This document shows positions 54,087 to 62,459 of a stretch of 64,000 bases of DNA, one piece after another (the first letter of the stretch is position 1; each line of letters opens with the position of its first letter). This DNA comes from Bacillus sp. FJAT-47783. Its GTDB lineage: Bacteria > Bacillota > Bacilli > Bacillales > Aeribacillaceae. The DNA lies in the NCBI RefSeq assembly GCF_022808615.1, contig NZ_JAKZKS010000004.1:1-64000 (forward strand). Direction: 5' to 3'. The translations under genes were made by a program, and so were the position numbers. Under the pieces are notes generated by a model. That model saw nothing but the letters and a program-made list of their open reading frames with translations. It did no database searches and was not told where the DNA came from.

Positions 54087-54333
54087 ATAAAGTGAAACTT
54101 CATTCAGTGGGGTTTTTTTCATCCCCCACTGAATGTTAGTCCCTACGGGATGACCTAAAGGCCCTTGTGGCCCACAGGATGTGGGTTTCACAGACGTTGC
54201 CACAGGACGTGGCGCTCTTAGTCTGTGTTCTTTATGTTCGGACCTTTACGGGCAGTTGTCCCCCACCTATCTTCTTTGCTTTACTACAGAATCTTGAGGT
54301 GGGGATCTTACTGCCCGTTAAGAGTGGGATAAA
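54087..54333. repeat. Dispersed element, copy 3 (full length, highly structured)
   Basis: A 247-bp non-coding element. Hairpins in order: CATTCAGTGGGG with its complement (12 bp, loop 11); TCCC/GGGA; CACAGAC with GTCTGTG enclosing GCCAC/GTGGC; then ACGGGCAG...CCCCACCT pairing with AGGTGGGG...CTGCCCGT across about 30 nt. The ends match the shorter copies at 30545 and 44128. It could be a structured RNA gene or a non-autonomous mobile element. Neither transposase nor target duplication was found. Confidence 0.65.
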
Positions 54334-54497
54334 TAAGACGCTCAGGAATAAAAGGCGCTCTTTGCCTCTATTCCTGAGTGACTAGATCAAGGGAACAGAC
54401 ACAGCTTCGTTCATCATACGTTTACGATTTAACGATCGTATACGATTTGCAACAATAGTAACGTCCGTTACTCGTTCCGAAAAGACCCGTTATCCTC

Positions 54498-54647
54498 TTA
54501 GTATTTTACAAACGCTGTCCCAACAATTATTAACAAGATAAATAATACGAGCACTAATATGAAGCTACTTGCTCCGTCGTAACACGGGTATCCATATGAA
54601 GGCATATAGTGACCATAATAAGGACTTTCTTGGTGACTGTAATTCAT
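54498..54647 (-). CDS. YjcZ-family sporulation peptide
   Basis: 49 residues: MNYSHQESPYYGHYMPSYGY, PCYDGASS, then one hydrophobic segment (FILVLVLFILLIIVGTAFV) and KY. This Gly/Tyr head plus FxLIVVLFILLIIVG tail is the YjcZ family of small sporulation membrane peptides. AAGGAG lies 9 nt before the ATG. Minus-strand CATAAAGTA (54688-54696) fits a sigma-K or sigma-E -10 box 41 nt upstream. Confidence 0.85.
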   Translation of the reverse strand: MNYSHQESPYYGHYMPSYGYPCYDGASSFILVLVLFILLIIVGTAFVKY

Positions 54648-54687
54648 TTTATTCGGCTCCTTCCTCATGAATTGTCATTACATGTTT

Positions 54688-54696
54688 TACTTTATG
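54688..54696 (-). promoter_or_regulatory. Candidate mother-cell -10 element of the YjcZ-type gene
   Basis: CATAAAGTA on the minus strand matches CATANNNTA of sigma-K. An AC dinucleotide lies 18 nt upstream instead of the preferred 16-17. Confidence 0.4.
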
Positions 54697-54845
54697 TAGG
54701 TATACGCTTGTATCGTTTGTGCATTTGCCCATTTTTAATAAGAAAAACGGAAGCGCGCTCCTTTACTGGATAAAGCTTTTTGACCACAAGGGGAAGGTGG
54801 CTTTCGCTAGGCATCGAAAACTTTATAAATAATAATGTTGATCCT

Positions 54846-54874
54846 ATAAAAAAATGGTGCCAAAAGACACCATT
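54846..54874 (-). terminator. Terminator of corA
   Basis: The 7-bp stem AATGGTG/CACCATT is followed by seven T on the minus strand, just past the corA stop. Confidence 0.85.
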
Positions 54875-54880
54875 CTCCAT

Positions 54881-55819
54881 TTAAAAATATCTTTTTTTCC
54901 AAAAAATGAAGGCAATGAGGAAAGAGAGGATTAGTGATATTGAAATTGGAATGAAAAATGCGTACGGTTCATGTTGAAACGGCAGCGGAACATTCATTCC
55001 ATATAAACTTGCTACTAAAGTTGGAATGGCTATGACAATTGTAATTGCCGTTAAAAACTTCATGACAATGTTCACATTATTGGAAATAACAGAAGCAAAG
55101 GCATCCATCATGCCACTTAAAATACTGCTGTACACTTCGGTCATTTCAATCGCCTGTTTGTTTTCAATAATAACATCTTGTAATAAATCTTGATCCTCTT
55201 CATACATTTTTAAGTAGTTTAATCGAAGTAACCGCTCCATCACAATATTATTTGCTTTTAAGGATGTCGTAAAATATACTAAGCTTTTTTCTAAGCTTAG
55301 TAGTGAAAACAGCTCTTTATTTTTCATCGATTGATGGAGCTCTTTTTCAATCGCACTTGTTTTTCGATTAATTTGCTTTAAATAGCGTAAATAATAGCTT
55401 GAGATTAAATAGAGTAATTGAAAGGCAAATCTCGTTTTCATATACGTATAAAAGCCTTTCACTTTATTTCGCGCAAATTGCTCAAATATTGGGTTCTCTT
55501 GTAAACAAACGGTAATAAAACATGATTCCGTTATGATCATTCCGATGGGAATCGTATCATAAATGGTAGCCCCAACATCATCGGTTGATACGATCGGAAT
55601 ATCCACAATGATTAATACGTGTTGTTCTTCTTTTTCAATACGTGAACGCTCCTCATCGTCAAGGGCATCTTTAAAGAAATCGATCGGAATTTGAAGCTTT
55701 GTTGAAACGAATTTAATTTCTTCTTCCGTTGGAGCAACTAAATTAATCCAACAACCATTTTCAATATCGTTTATTTCTACTAATTCGCCGCTCATCGTTG
55801 ACATGTACATATTTAACAT
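54881..55819 (-). CDS. corA: CorA-family magnesium/cobalt transporter
   Basis: 312 residues. A long cytoplasmic alpha/beta and helical N-terminal region is followed by two C-terminal membrane helices; the signature YGMN is between them (ASLYGMNVPLPFQHE), and the lysine/arginine ring ends the protein (FWKKRYF). It forms a pentameric Mg2+ channel. AAGGGGG lies 10 nt before the start. A structured 5' leader candidate at 55842-55917 precedes it. Confidence 0.93.
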   Translation of the reverse strand: MLNMYMSTMSGELVEINDIENGCWINLVAPTEEEIKFVSTKLQIPIDFFKDALDDEERSRIEKEEQHVLIIVDIPIVSTDDVGATIYDTIPIGMIITESCFITVCLQENPIFEQFARNKVKGFYTYMKTRFAFQLLYLISSYYLRYLKQINRKTSAIEKELHQSMKNKELFSLLSLEKSLVYFTTSLKANNIVMERLLRLNYLKMYEEDQDLLQDVIIENKQAIEMTEVYSSILSGMMDAFASVISNNVNIVMKFLTAITIVIAIPTLVASLYGMNVPLPFQHEPYAFFIPISISLILSFLIAFIFWKKRYF

Positions 55820-55841
55820 AAAAGCATAACCCCCTTATTGA

Positions 55842-55917
55842 GGCAGCTCAATCATCATTTTGACGCTCAGCGTTCGTTTACGAACAGCAGAGGTCTAAAT
55901 GACCGGATTAAACTGCC
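55842..55917 (-). ncRNA. Candidate cis-regulatory RNA leader of corA
   Basis: In the minus-strand transcript GGCAGUUUAAU (55917-55907) pairs with AUUGAGCUGCC (55852-55842) in an 11-bp stem with two U-G wobbles. Inside it lie GGUC-AUUUA-GACC, GUUCG-UAAA-CGAAC and CGC-UGA-GCG hairpins, a multi-branched fold ending 22 nt before the corA start, close to its ribosome site. I do not recognise it as the M-box or another named riboswitch. Confidence 0.5.
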
Positions 55918-56143
55918 TTTTGTACATCGTATCGGGTCAGGTTCATTCGTTTTACTGCTATTCATAAACGTTGTTCACTCTCCTTTTCTATTTTCCTTGA
56001 TCTATGATACTAATTAACATTTGAATTGTATAGGGATATTATGATAAATTAACACCTATTTTACGTTATGCCATTTTTATATTTTTGGCACAATGGTATT
56101 TTCTAAATTTTTTTACAAATGCAACACCGTGTATTATAATGAA

Positions 56144-56157
56144 TGTAAACGCTTTCT
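56144..56157 (+). promoter_or_regulatory. cre-like site before the small gene and uspA
   Basis: TGTAAACGCTTTCT has one mismatch (last base) to TGWAANCGNTNWCA. It ends 16 nt before the likely start codon at 56174, a position where CcpA would block transcription. Confidence 0.5.
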
Positions 56158-56173
56158 AAAAGGTGTGATGATC

Positions 56174-56329
56174 ATGATCGTTGAATCTGTATACCGTAGA
56201 AAAGCAATGGGACAAATTTATCAACAACCTTTACAGCCATCACGATTACCAAAACGTAAAAAAGTAAAACAACTCTCCTTTTTCACTGCAATATATGACA
56301 TAATGAGGAAGAAGCTTCATAGTCATTAG
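56174..56329 (+). CDS. Small basic protein cotranscribed with uspA
   Basis: 51 residues: MIVESVYRRKAMGQIYQQPL, then SRLPKRKKVKQLSFFTAIYD and a basic end. AAAAGGTG lies 9 nt upstream of the ATG at 56174 (an ATG at 56168 is also possible). Only 12 bp separate its stop from the uspA start. Not recognised. Confidence 0.6.
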   Translation: MIVESVYRRKAMGQIYQQPLQPSRLPKRKKVKQLSFFTAIYDIMRKKLHSH

Positions 56330-56341
56330 GTGGTGGGTTTT

Positions 56342-56767
56342 TTGGAAAATAACTTGTTAATTGCACTAGATGGGACAAACCATTCAAAGAATGCCGTTGA
56401 GAAAACGAGACATTTATGTAGCATTATGCATAACTGTCGCATTCATATTATTCATGTTTTTACAAAGTCACCAAGTTTAAATGATCTTGAATCCAATCAT
56501 TTTAATGTGTCACAACTATTATATGAACGAGCCGTTCAGCAGTTACGTCCACTTTTACGGTTGTTTGAAGAAGCCAATTGCCAATACCATCTTGAAGTGG
56601 CGATTGGGGATCCTGCAAAAGAAATTTTAGATTACGCGAAAAAAATCAGACCTTTTATGGTCATTGTTGGTTCAAGAGGACTTTCAACATTAGGTGAAGT
56701 GTTACTCGGAAGTGTCAGTCATAAGCTTGTCCATGAAAGCGATATTCCCGTCCTTGTCGTAAAGTAA
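56342..56767 (+). CDS. Universal stress protein, UspA family (TTG start)
   Basis: 141 residues, alpha/beta UspA fold. The N-terminal NNLLIALDGTNHSKNAV and the ATP-binding signature IVGSRGLSTLGEVLLGSVSHKLVH (G-2x-G-9x-G-S/T) show an ATP-binding member. The TTG at 56342 follows AGGTGGTGGG; an in-frame GTG at 56330 lies inside that site. It is coupled to the small upstream gene and shares its cre-like site. Confidence 0.88.
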   Translation: MENNLLIALDGTNHSKNAVEKTRHLCSIMHNCRIHIIHVFTKSPSLNDLESNHFNVSQLLYERAVQQLRPLLRLFEEANCQYHLEVAIGDPAKEILDYAKKIRPFMVIVGSRGLSTLGEVLLGSVSHKLVHESDIPVLVVK

Positions 56768-56794
56768 AAGAGTGAGGTCTCCCTCACTCTTTTC
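56765..56794. terminator. Bidirectional terminator between uspA and sulP
   Basis: The stem AAAAGAGTGAGG/CCTCACTCTTTT has a 4-6-nt loop, between convergent genes. Confidence 0.9.
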
Positions 56795-56796
56795 TA

Positions 56797-58245
56797 TTAA
56801 TGAGCAGAATGCGATTCTAACCCAATCTTCTCTACTAGTTGTTTACTTTCTTCATTTAATCCGCGTATTTCAACGGTTTTACCATTTTGTTGATATTTTA
56901 AAATAACTTTTGAAATAGCTGTTACGGCAGAATGATCCCAAACGTGTGAATGTGAAAAATCAATCACGACATGATCAGGATCTTCTGAAATTGTGAACTG
57001 ATCAATAAAATGAGACACCGTTCCAAAAAACATTTGCCCTGAAATGACATATGTTTTCTTCGCTTCAGTAATCATTGATGAAGATTTAATTTGGGCAACT
57101 TTCCATCCAAAGACGAGTGCGCTTGCGATAACACCTGCGATGACTCCTTTCGATAAGTCATGTGTGTAGACGACAATCGCAACGGTCATCACCATTATGA
57201 CTGATTCAGAGGCTGGAATTTTCCGTAAATCTTTTAATGACTGCCAATCAAACGTACTGATCGATACCATGATCATAACCCCAACTAACGCAGCCATTGG
57301 AATTTGTTTCACGATATCACCAAGAACGATAATTAAGAATAGTAGAAACACACCTGCTGTTAAGGTAGATAATCGACCTCGACCACCCGATTTCACATTA
57401 ATGACAGATTGACCAATCATCGCACAACCAGCCATACCGCCCAAAAATCCAGTGACGACATTCGCAATCCCTTGACCTTTCATTTCTTTATTTTTATCAC
57501 TTTTTGTATCTGTCATATCATCGACAATCGTTGCGGTTAATAATGATTCTAACTGACCGACAAGCGCTAATGTAATCGAATATGGAAGGATAATTTTAAA
57601 TGTTTCAAGTGTTAATTCTATTTGCGGCAAATGGAAAGAAGGCAAAGAACGTGTAATCTCTCCCATATCACCAACTGTTTTAACATCTAATCCGAAGAAA
57701 ATGGCAATAACCGTCATTACGATGATCGCAACTAATGCTGACGGAACTGCACGTGTCAAACGCGGCAACGTATAAATGATAACTAACGTTGCAGCGACCA
57801 TTACATACATCATCATTCCCGCATTTTCAAAGTGCGGTAGTTGAGCTAAAAAGATTAATATAGCTAATGCATTTACAAAGCCGACGATAACAGATTGTGG
57901 TAAAAACGTAATAAAACGACCTAGTTTAAAGAATCCCATTAAAAGTTGAATTATTCCGGTTAATATCGTTGCGGCAAATAAATACTCCACGCCATAATCT
58001 TTTACTAACGTTACCATTAATAATGCCATTGCCCCAGTAGCTGCCGAAATCATGGCAGGTCGTCCACCTGCAAAGGCAATGACAACAGCCATAGAAAACG
58101 ATGCATATAAACCAACCATTGGATCAACCCCTGCAATAATCGCAAAGGCAATCGCCTCAGGAATAAGGGCTAAAGCAACTGTTATCCCCGCTAAAATATC
58201 GGGGCGTATATTTGAAAACCACTCTTCTTTTTTAAAAATGTTCAT
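56797..58245 (-). CDS. SulP-family anion permease with STAS domain
   Basis: 482 residues; the SulP core with about 12-14 membrane segments ([31 protein letters not shown]) and a C-terminal STAS domain (about 385-478, [21 protein letters not shown]). It transports sulfate, bicarbonate or dicarboxylates; the substrate cannot be read. A cre-like sequence (58328-58341, TGAAAACGTGTACA, one mismatch) lies 83 bp upstream. Confidence 0.9.
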   Translation of the reverse strand: MNIFKKEEWFSNIRPDILAGITVALALIPEAIAFAIIAGVDPMVGLYASFSMAVVIAFAGGRPAMISAATGAMALLMVTLVKDYGVEYLFAATILTGIIQLLMGFFKLGRFITFLPQSVIVGFVNALAILIFLAQLPHFENAGMMMYVMVAATLVIIYTLPRLTRAVPSALVAIIVMTVIAIFFGLDVKTVGDMGEITRSLPSFHLPQIELTLETFKIILPYSITLALVGQLESLLTATIVDDMTDTKSDKNKEMKGQGIANVVTGFLGGMAGCAMIGQSVINVKSGGRGRLSTLTAGVFLLFLIIVLGDIVKQIPMAALVGVMIMVSISTFDWQSLKDLRKIPASESVIMVMTVAIVVYTHDLSKGVIAGVIASALVFGWKVAQIKSSSMITEAKKTYVISGQMFFGTVSHFIDQFTISEDPDHVVIDFSHSHVWDHSAVTAISKVILKYQQNGKTVEIRGLNEESKQLVEKIGLESHSAH

Positions 58246-58327
58246 AGTCCACCTCTTTCTAAAATGATGTTCCCGGTCAGCATAACGGTATCCATCATAT
58301 CAAAATAAATAAGAATCGCAAACTGAA

Positions 58328-58341
58328 TGAAAACGTGTACA
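58328..58341. promoter_or_regulatory. cre-like site upstream of the SulP gene
   Basis: TGAAAACGTGTACA has one mismatch to TGWAANCGNTNWCA (G in place of the second-half T). It is 83 bp before the start of a minus-strand gene. Low confidence because the half-site change is at a conserved position. Confidence 0.35.
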
Positions 58342-58472
58342 TCTCTTTTTTTCTTAAAAAAACTTTCTCTATCTCACTTTTTCTATATCCATTCACATTT
58401 TGTTCAAAAAGAAAAAGTTCTTGTTTTATTAATAGTTTGATAACGTGACATTTCATCACTACGCCACGATTT

Positions 58473-58550
58473 TTCTTTCACTTTTTTAAGTTTTTCCATC
58501 ACTTTCTTAGATTTTTTCATCACTTTTTCGAGTTTTTTCCACTTTAAGTC
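58473..58550. repeat. 21-bp tandem repeat, 3.7 copies
   Basis: Units at 58473-58493, 58494-58514, 58515-58535 and a partial 58536-58550, each built on TTYCATCACTTTTTYRAGTTT. On the minus strand the period of seven codons reads as Lys/Glu-rich heptads (KKLEKVM, KKSKKVM, EKLKKVK). The open stretch ends near 58400. A start codon with a good ribosome site is missing, so coding is doubtful. Confidence 0.6.
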
Positions 58551-58572
58551 GCCTATCTAGTTATATTTTCAC

Positions 58573-58602
58573 AAAAAAAAGGACCTCCCAATCGGAAGGC
58601 TC
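58573..58602 (-). terminator. Terminator of the sulfurtransferase gene
   Basis: CCTTCC pairs with GGGAGG around a 4-nt loop, followed by eight T on the minus strand. Confidence 0.85.
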
Positions 58603-58613
58603 AACTATGATAA

Positions 58614-59468
58614 TCATTTACTTGTTAAAGTACGACCATTCTTCGTTTCAATTGGATGATCCTCATACGTAATCCAATCACTCCAGCTTCCAACATACAA
58701 TTTCATGTTTGAAAAACCAGCTTCCTTTAATGCGACAAAATTTGGACATGCTGTCACACCTGAACCACAATAGACAATAATCCGCTCTTTATTCGTAAGG
58801 GAAGAAAATTGTTGTGCTAACGCTCCTTTTGATCTAAACGTCCCGTTCTCCATATTTTCTTTCCAAAAGTGTGAGATCGCTCCTGGAATATGACCAGCTT
58901 TTGAATCAATCGGTTCTGACTCACCGATATATCGACTCCATTCACGTGAATCAATAATCGCTGTGCGACTATTTTGCATCGCTTCTCGAACATCATCGAC
59001 CGTTGCTAATAGTTCGTGTTGTTCTTTTTTCACATACGTTGTTCGTTCATATGTTTTAACTTCATTTGTCGTCGGATATCCCGCTCTTTTCCATGCCTCA
59101 TAGCCACCATTTAAAATAAAGACTTGTTCATGTCCAATATATTTCATCATCCACCAAAAACGAGAAGCAAATGCGCACGCATTGTCATCATATGCGACAA
59201 CGATTGTTTCATTATCGATACCGAGCTTCTCAATTAATTGAACAAACTGATCGATATCCGGAAGAGGGTGTCTACCGCCATGCTCCTTTACTTCTCCCGA
59301 TAAGTCGTTTTCTAAATCTACGTATTGAGCATGAGTAAGATGGTCTTTTTCAAACCGTTCTTTTCCAGCTTTTTTGTTCGCTAAATCAAATCGACAATCA
59401 ATCATTCGAACGTTCTGTTTCTCCTCAATTAAACGATATAATTCTTTAGCACTCATTAAGTTACTCAT
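58614..59468 (-). CDS. Tandem-rhodanese sulfurtransferase (3-mercaptopyruvate type)
   Basis: 284 residues with two rhodanese domains: an inactive N-terminal one (MIDCRFDLANKKAGKERF) and an active C-terminal one with VYCGSGVTACPN. The CGSGVT loop marks 3-mercaptopyruvate sulfurtransferase rather than thiosulfate sulfurtransferase (CRxGxT-like). It makes protein persulfide. It is 23 bp downstream of msrAB and possibly cotranscribed. Confidence 0.9.
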   Translation of the reverse strand: MSNLMSAKELYRLIEEKQNVRMIDCRFDLANKKAGKERFEKDHLTHAQYVDLENDLSGEVKEHGGRHPLPDIDQFVQLIEKLGIDNETIVVAYDDNACAFASRFWWMMKYIGHEQVFILNGGYEAWKRAGYPTTNEVKTYERTTYVKKEQHELLATVDDVREAMQNSRTAIIDSREWSRYIGESEPIDSKAGHIPGAISHFWKENMENGTFRSKGALAQQFSSLTNKERIIVYCGSGVTACPNFVALKEAGFSNMKLYVGSWSDWITYEDHPIETKNGRTLTSK

Positions 59469-59491
59469 AAATTTCCCCCATTTTAAAATGT

Positions 59492-60463
59492 TTAGTTCCC
59501 CTTTTCATCAAACAATACGAGATATTCACCATATCCTTCTTTTTCAAGGTCAGCTTTTCGGATAAAGCGTAAAGCAGCTGAATTAATACAATAGCGAATC
59601 CGTGAAGGACCAGGCCCATCGTGGAAGACATGGCCTAAATGAGAATTAGCCGTTTTCGAGCGAACTTCTGTACGAATCATTCCGTGAGACGTATCCAGTT
59701 CTTCAATCAGCTCACTTTCATGAATCGGTTTCGTAAAGCTTGGCCAGCCGCAACCTGCATCGTATTGATCATTCGAACAAAACAGCGGCTTTCCAGAGAC
59801 GATATCCACATAAATCCCTTCTTCCGTATTGTTCCAATATTCATTTTTAAATGGCGGTTCTGTTCCATTTAATTGGGTTACTTCATATTGGATTGGCGTT
59901 AAACGTTTTTTCAGTTCGTCTTTTGAATGAGCTGACCAATGCTTTTGAATAAAAGCATCCCGCCCTGAACCTTGACGATACCTTTTATAGCGATACGGAT
60001 TCTTTTTATAGTAGTCTTGGTGATCGTCTTCGGCACGATAAAAGGTTTTTGCTTGTAAGATTTTTGTGACAATGGGCTTTTGAAAGCGACCACTTTTTTC
60101 CAACTTTTCTTTCGAAGCTAGCGCTAGCTGTTTCTGTTTTTCATTATGATAAAAGATAGCCGTTTCGTAAGAGCTGCCTCTGTCATAAAACTGTCCACCT
60201 TCATCTGTTGGGTCTATTTGCTGCCAAAAGATGTCGAGTAGTTTTTCATAAGGAAAAATGCTTTCATCATATGTAATTTGGACGGCTTCCATATGACCGG
60301 TTTCGTTTGAACAAACTTCTTCATAGGTAGGGTTTTCTTTATTCCCTCCCGTATACCCTGATATGACAGATTTAATCCCTGGTAATGTGTCAAACGGCTG
60401 GACCATACACCAAAAGCAACCACCTGCGAATGTGGCAAGTTGAATCGTGGAGTCGTGTTTCAA
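59492..60463 (-). CDS. msrAB: Fused peptide-methionine sulfoxide reductase MsrAB
   Basis: 323 residues. MsrA domain (about 5-160) with [12 protein letters not shown]; MsrB domain (about 175-315) with the active Cys in [11 protein letters not shown]. It repairs both S and R sulfoxides of methionine. The MsrB part lacks the zinc CxxC pairs found in other MsrB forms. B. subtilis has separate msrA and msrB genes, so the fusion is a lineage difference. The start is a TTG at 60463 with GGAGGG 7 nt upstream; a second TTG at 60466 is adjacent. Confidence 0.93.
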   Translation of the reverse strand: MKHDSTIQLATFAGGCFWCMVQPFDTLPGIKSVISGYTGGNKENPTYEEVCSNETGHMEAVQITYDESIFPYEKLLDIFWQQIDPTDEGGQFYDRGSSYETAIFYHNEKQKQLALASKEKLEKSGRFQKPIVTKILQAKTFYRAEDDHQDYYKKNPYRYKRYRQGSGRDAFIQKHWSAHSKDELKKRLTPIQYEVTQLNGTEPPFKNEYWNNTEEGIYVDIVSGKPLFCSNDQYDAGCGWPSFTKPIHESELIEELDTSHGMIRTEVRSKTANSHLGHVFHDGPGPSRIRYCINSAALRFIRKADLEKEGYGEYLVLFDEKGN

Positions 60464-60593
60464 CAAATATCCCTCCTCTTCTATCCATTATTATAGAGCG
60501 ATTTGAAAATAAAAGAAATGGAAAGCCTCCGAATTTCATTCTACATAAATGTTTCAATGCTTCCACATACTAACGAAAAAAGGAGGTAACTAC

Positions 60594-60842
60594 ATGTCCA
60601 CACCTTACCTTTGTCCAAATTGCAAATCAAATCGCACCCGATTTAATATTATTGAACAAATTCCGAAAGCCGTTAAATTAGATCCGAAGAGCGGAGACGT
60701 TGTTGAACAATACGAACAAAACGCACTGGATCCATTTCACCTCCCCTATAAAGGACCACATTATAAAATTCAATGTGGAGCATGCGGTTTAATTGAGGAT
60801 GAAATCTCATTTATTAAACACGCTCAATTAGGTAATGCTTAA
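60594..60842 (+). CDS. Small zinc-ribbon protein
   Basis: 82 residues with two CxxC knuckles, YLCPNCKSN and IQCGACGLIE, framing a rubredoxin-like zinc ribbon of about 60 residues. It may bind nucleic acid or act as an adaptor; no family symbol is recalled. AAGGAGG lies 7 nt before the ATG. It is divergent from msrAB. Confidence 0.8.
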   Translation: MSTPYLCPNCKSNRTRFNIIEQIPKAVKLDPKSGDVVEQYEQNALDPFHLPYKGPHYKIQCGACGLIEDEISFIKHAQLGNA

Positions 60843-60872
60843 AAAGGTTGAAAAGTGATTTTCAACCTTTTT
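60841..60872 (+). terminator. Terminator of the zinc-ribbon gene
   Basis: A perfect 14-bp stem (AAAAAGGTTGAAAA and complement) with a 4-nt loop; overlaps the stop codon. It may serve both strands. Confidence 0.9.
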
Positions 60873-60900
60873 AAGTTAACATAATGATATTACCGTTTAT

Positions 60901-61047
60901 TTATTCACTATGTTGCGTCGTATTAAAAAACATCTTTGGATCATGGGATGTTTTTTCATTTTTCTTTTCACCATTCTCTTCTTCCGAGTTGCCCATTTGG
61001 TCATCCGACTCATAGCTGTATTTGTATTTATGACGTTTCTTCTTCAT
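60901..61047 (-). CDS. Hypothetical small charged protein
   Basis: 48 residues: MKKKRHKYKYSYESDDQMGN, then an acidic/basic low-complexity part (SEEENGEKKNEK) and HDPKMFFNTTQHSE. GGAGGG lies 9 nt before the chosen ATG (61047). Disordered, no family recognised; its composition resembles spore-specific small proteins. Confidence 0.65.
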   Translation of the reverse strand: MKKKRHKYKYSYESDDQMGNSEEENGEKKNEKTSHDPKMFFNTTQHSE

Positions 61048-61155
61048 GTTCATCATCCCTCCTATTTATTAGCTTGTTCTTCGTAAAAATCTTTATTCTT
61101 AACACAGGTCATCCTTCATAAAATGTATCAAAATAATGATCAAAAGGAGGGAAAC

Positions 61156-61731
61156 ATGTCCTTTTTACGTATCTTGCACGCATCGCCTGATTCTCGCGCC
61201 TTTAATGTGTATATTAATGGTCAATTAGCAATATCCGGACTAACCTTTTTAAAAATGTCTTCTTATATTAAGATTCCAAAAGGACATGTACGTGTTGATT
61301 TCGTTAAAGTAGAGCAACGGAAAACAATTTGTTATACGAAATACTTTTTCGCAAATCGTTCTAAATCAAATACGATTGCCTGTTACGGCACTCATTCAAA
61401 CCTTGACTTTATGCTTATAGGTCATGTACATACCTTAAATGAAGATCTAACCGAATGTAAATTCGTTCATTTATCACCTGATGCCCCACCATTTGATTTT
61501 CAGCTTGAATCAGTCGGAACCATTTTTTCGAATGTTCCTTATAAAAAACTAACTCCTTACAAAACGGTTCAAAGCCAAAAGTATGATGTCCATCTTACGA
61601 TTGCTAAAACGAAAGATAAAGTGTGGTCTCAAAACAACTTGCTTCTCCGTGAAAATACGTCTTATACGTTTTTTGCTCTCGGGTTTGCAAATGGCACCCC
61701 CTCCCTTCACGTTTTAATTGCACAAGATTGA
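61156..61731 (+). CDS. DUF4397-domain protein
   Basis: 191 residues with two DUF4397 repeats, each starting with the RILHASPDSRAFNVYING and FVHLSPDAPPFDFQLE type motif. DUF4397 proteins are often surface or spore associated; this one has no signal peptide or anchor, so it may be a coat/crust or cytoplasmic protein. AAAGGAGG lies 5 nt before the ATG. Confidence 0.88.
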   Translation: MSFLRILHASPDSRAFNVYINGQLAISGLTFLKMSSYIKIPKGHVRVDFVKVEQRKTICYTKYFFANRSKSNTIACYGTHSNLDFMLIGHVHTLNEDLTECKFVHLSPDAPPFDFQLESVGTIFSNVPYKKLTPYKTVQSQKYDVHLTIAKTKDKVWSQNNLLLRENTSYTFFALGFANGTPSLHVLIAQD

Positions 61732-61870
61732 AATTGTAAAATCATTGTAAGAAATAGTAAAAATGTAAAGTTACGATAAAGTTTCTGTAAATTCAATTTT
61801 TTAAGACGTAAAATCTATTATAATGGCCTTGTACCAGCTGGTTAACATTTCAAAAATTGGGAGGTTCAAT

Positions 61871-62035
61871 ATGAGTAAAAAATCGCTTTTCATAAAAGTT
61901 GGCGCATCCTTGCTTGCTCTGTTTTTACTTACAGCTTGTAATAATGAAACAGATCCCGAACCCCAAGAAGATGTAAACACAGAAGAAAATAGTGAAGATA
62001 CAACGGAAGAAGAATCTACTGAAGAATCTGAGTAA
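61871..62035 (+). CDS. Small acidic lipoprotein
   Basis: 54 residues. A basic N terminus (MSKKSLFIKVG), hydrophobic core and lipobox LLTAC give a mature peptide of about 30 residues, almost all Asp/Glu/Thr/Ser/Asn. GGGAGG is 6 nt before the ATG. The function is unknown; the highly anionic tail could bind cations or sit in the wall. Confidence 0.8.
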   Translation: MSKKSLFIKVGASLLALFLLTACNNETDPEPQEDVNTEENSEDTTEEESTEESE

Positions 62036-62042
62036 TAAAAGA

Positions 62043-62071
62043 TGAAAAGCCACTTAAACAAGTGGCTTTTC
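62043..62071. terminator. Bidirectional terminator
   Basis: The perfect 12-bp stem GAAAAGCCACTT with complement, loop AAAC, between the convergent lipoprotein gene and the gene at 62075. Confidence 0.9.
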
Positions 62072-62074
62072 AAG

Positions 62075-62281
62075 TTATTCATTCTTTTCTTTTCGCTGAT
62101 CTTTAAGATGGAGTAAATAGACTGTTAAGCTTAAAAAGAGCGCTGAATAGGCGACATTTAAATAAATTTTATCTAAATCCCACGCCAAGTCTCCACCTAC
62201 ATACACTTTATAGGCAATACTAGCGAAATACATCGCAGCGATAAATGTAACTGCACTAATACCGATAAAAATCTTATTCAT
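62075..62281 (-). CDS. Small two-segment membrane protein
   Basis: 68 residues with two hydrophobic helices (IFIGISAVTFIAAMYFASIAY and IYLNVAYSALFLSLTVYLL) and a charged C terminus KDQRKEKNE. AAGGGGG precedes the ATG. Not recognised. Confidence 0.75.
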   Translation of the reverse strand: MNKIFIGISAVTFIAAMYFASIAYKVYVGGDLAWDLDKIYLNVAYSALFLSLTVYLLHLKDQRKEKNE

Positions 62282-62459
62282 TTAAAATCCCCCTTCATAA
62301 AAAGAAGTCCAAGGAGTCTACAATTGTCAGAACATACGTGTATTCATTTTCCCTCATTTTTTCTCTCTCGTCAAGGTTGTTCACGAAAAGGTCATAACCT
62401 CTTACCTTCCTTTATTAAAATCCGCTATAATGGTTACGGATGAAAGGAGATTCATGATT

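Noticed and set aside
54167-54385. Open frame of 72 codons in the region after bioB
   Set aside because: It falls inside the hairpin-rich repeat element; its Cys/Leu-rich product and lack of a ribosome site indicate non-coding DNA.
54692-54880. Minus-strand open frame reading MENGVFWHHF
   Set aside because: It starts within the corA terminator hairpin and has no ribosome site.
56080-56105. Sigma-54-like TTGGCAC before the small gene and uspA
   Set aside because: The -24 half is present, but no GC dinucleotide occurs 10 nt after the GG, so the -12 element is missing.
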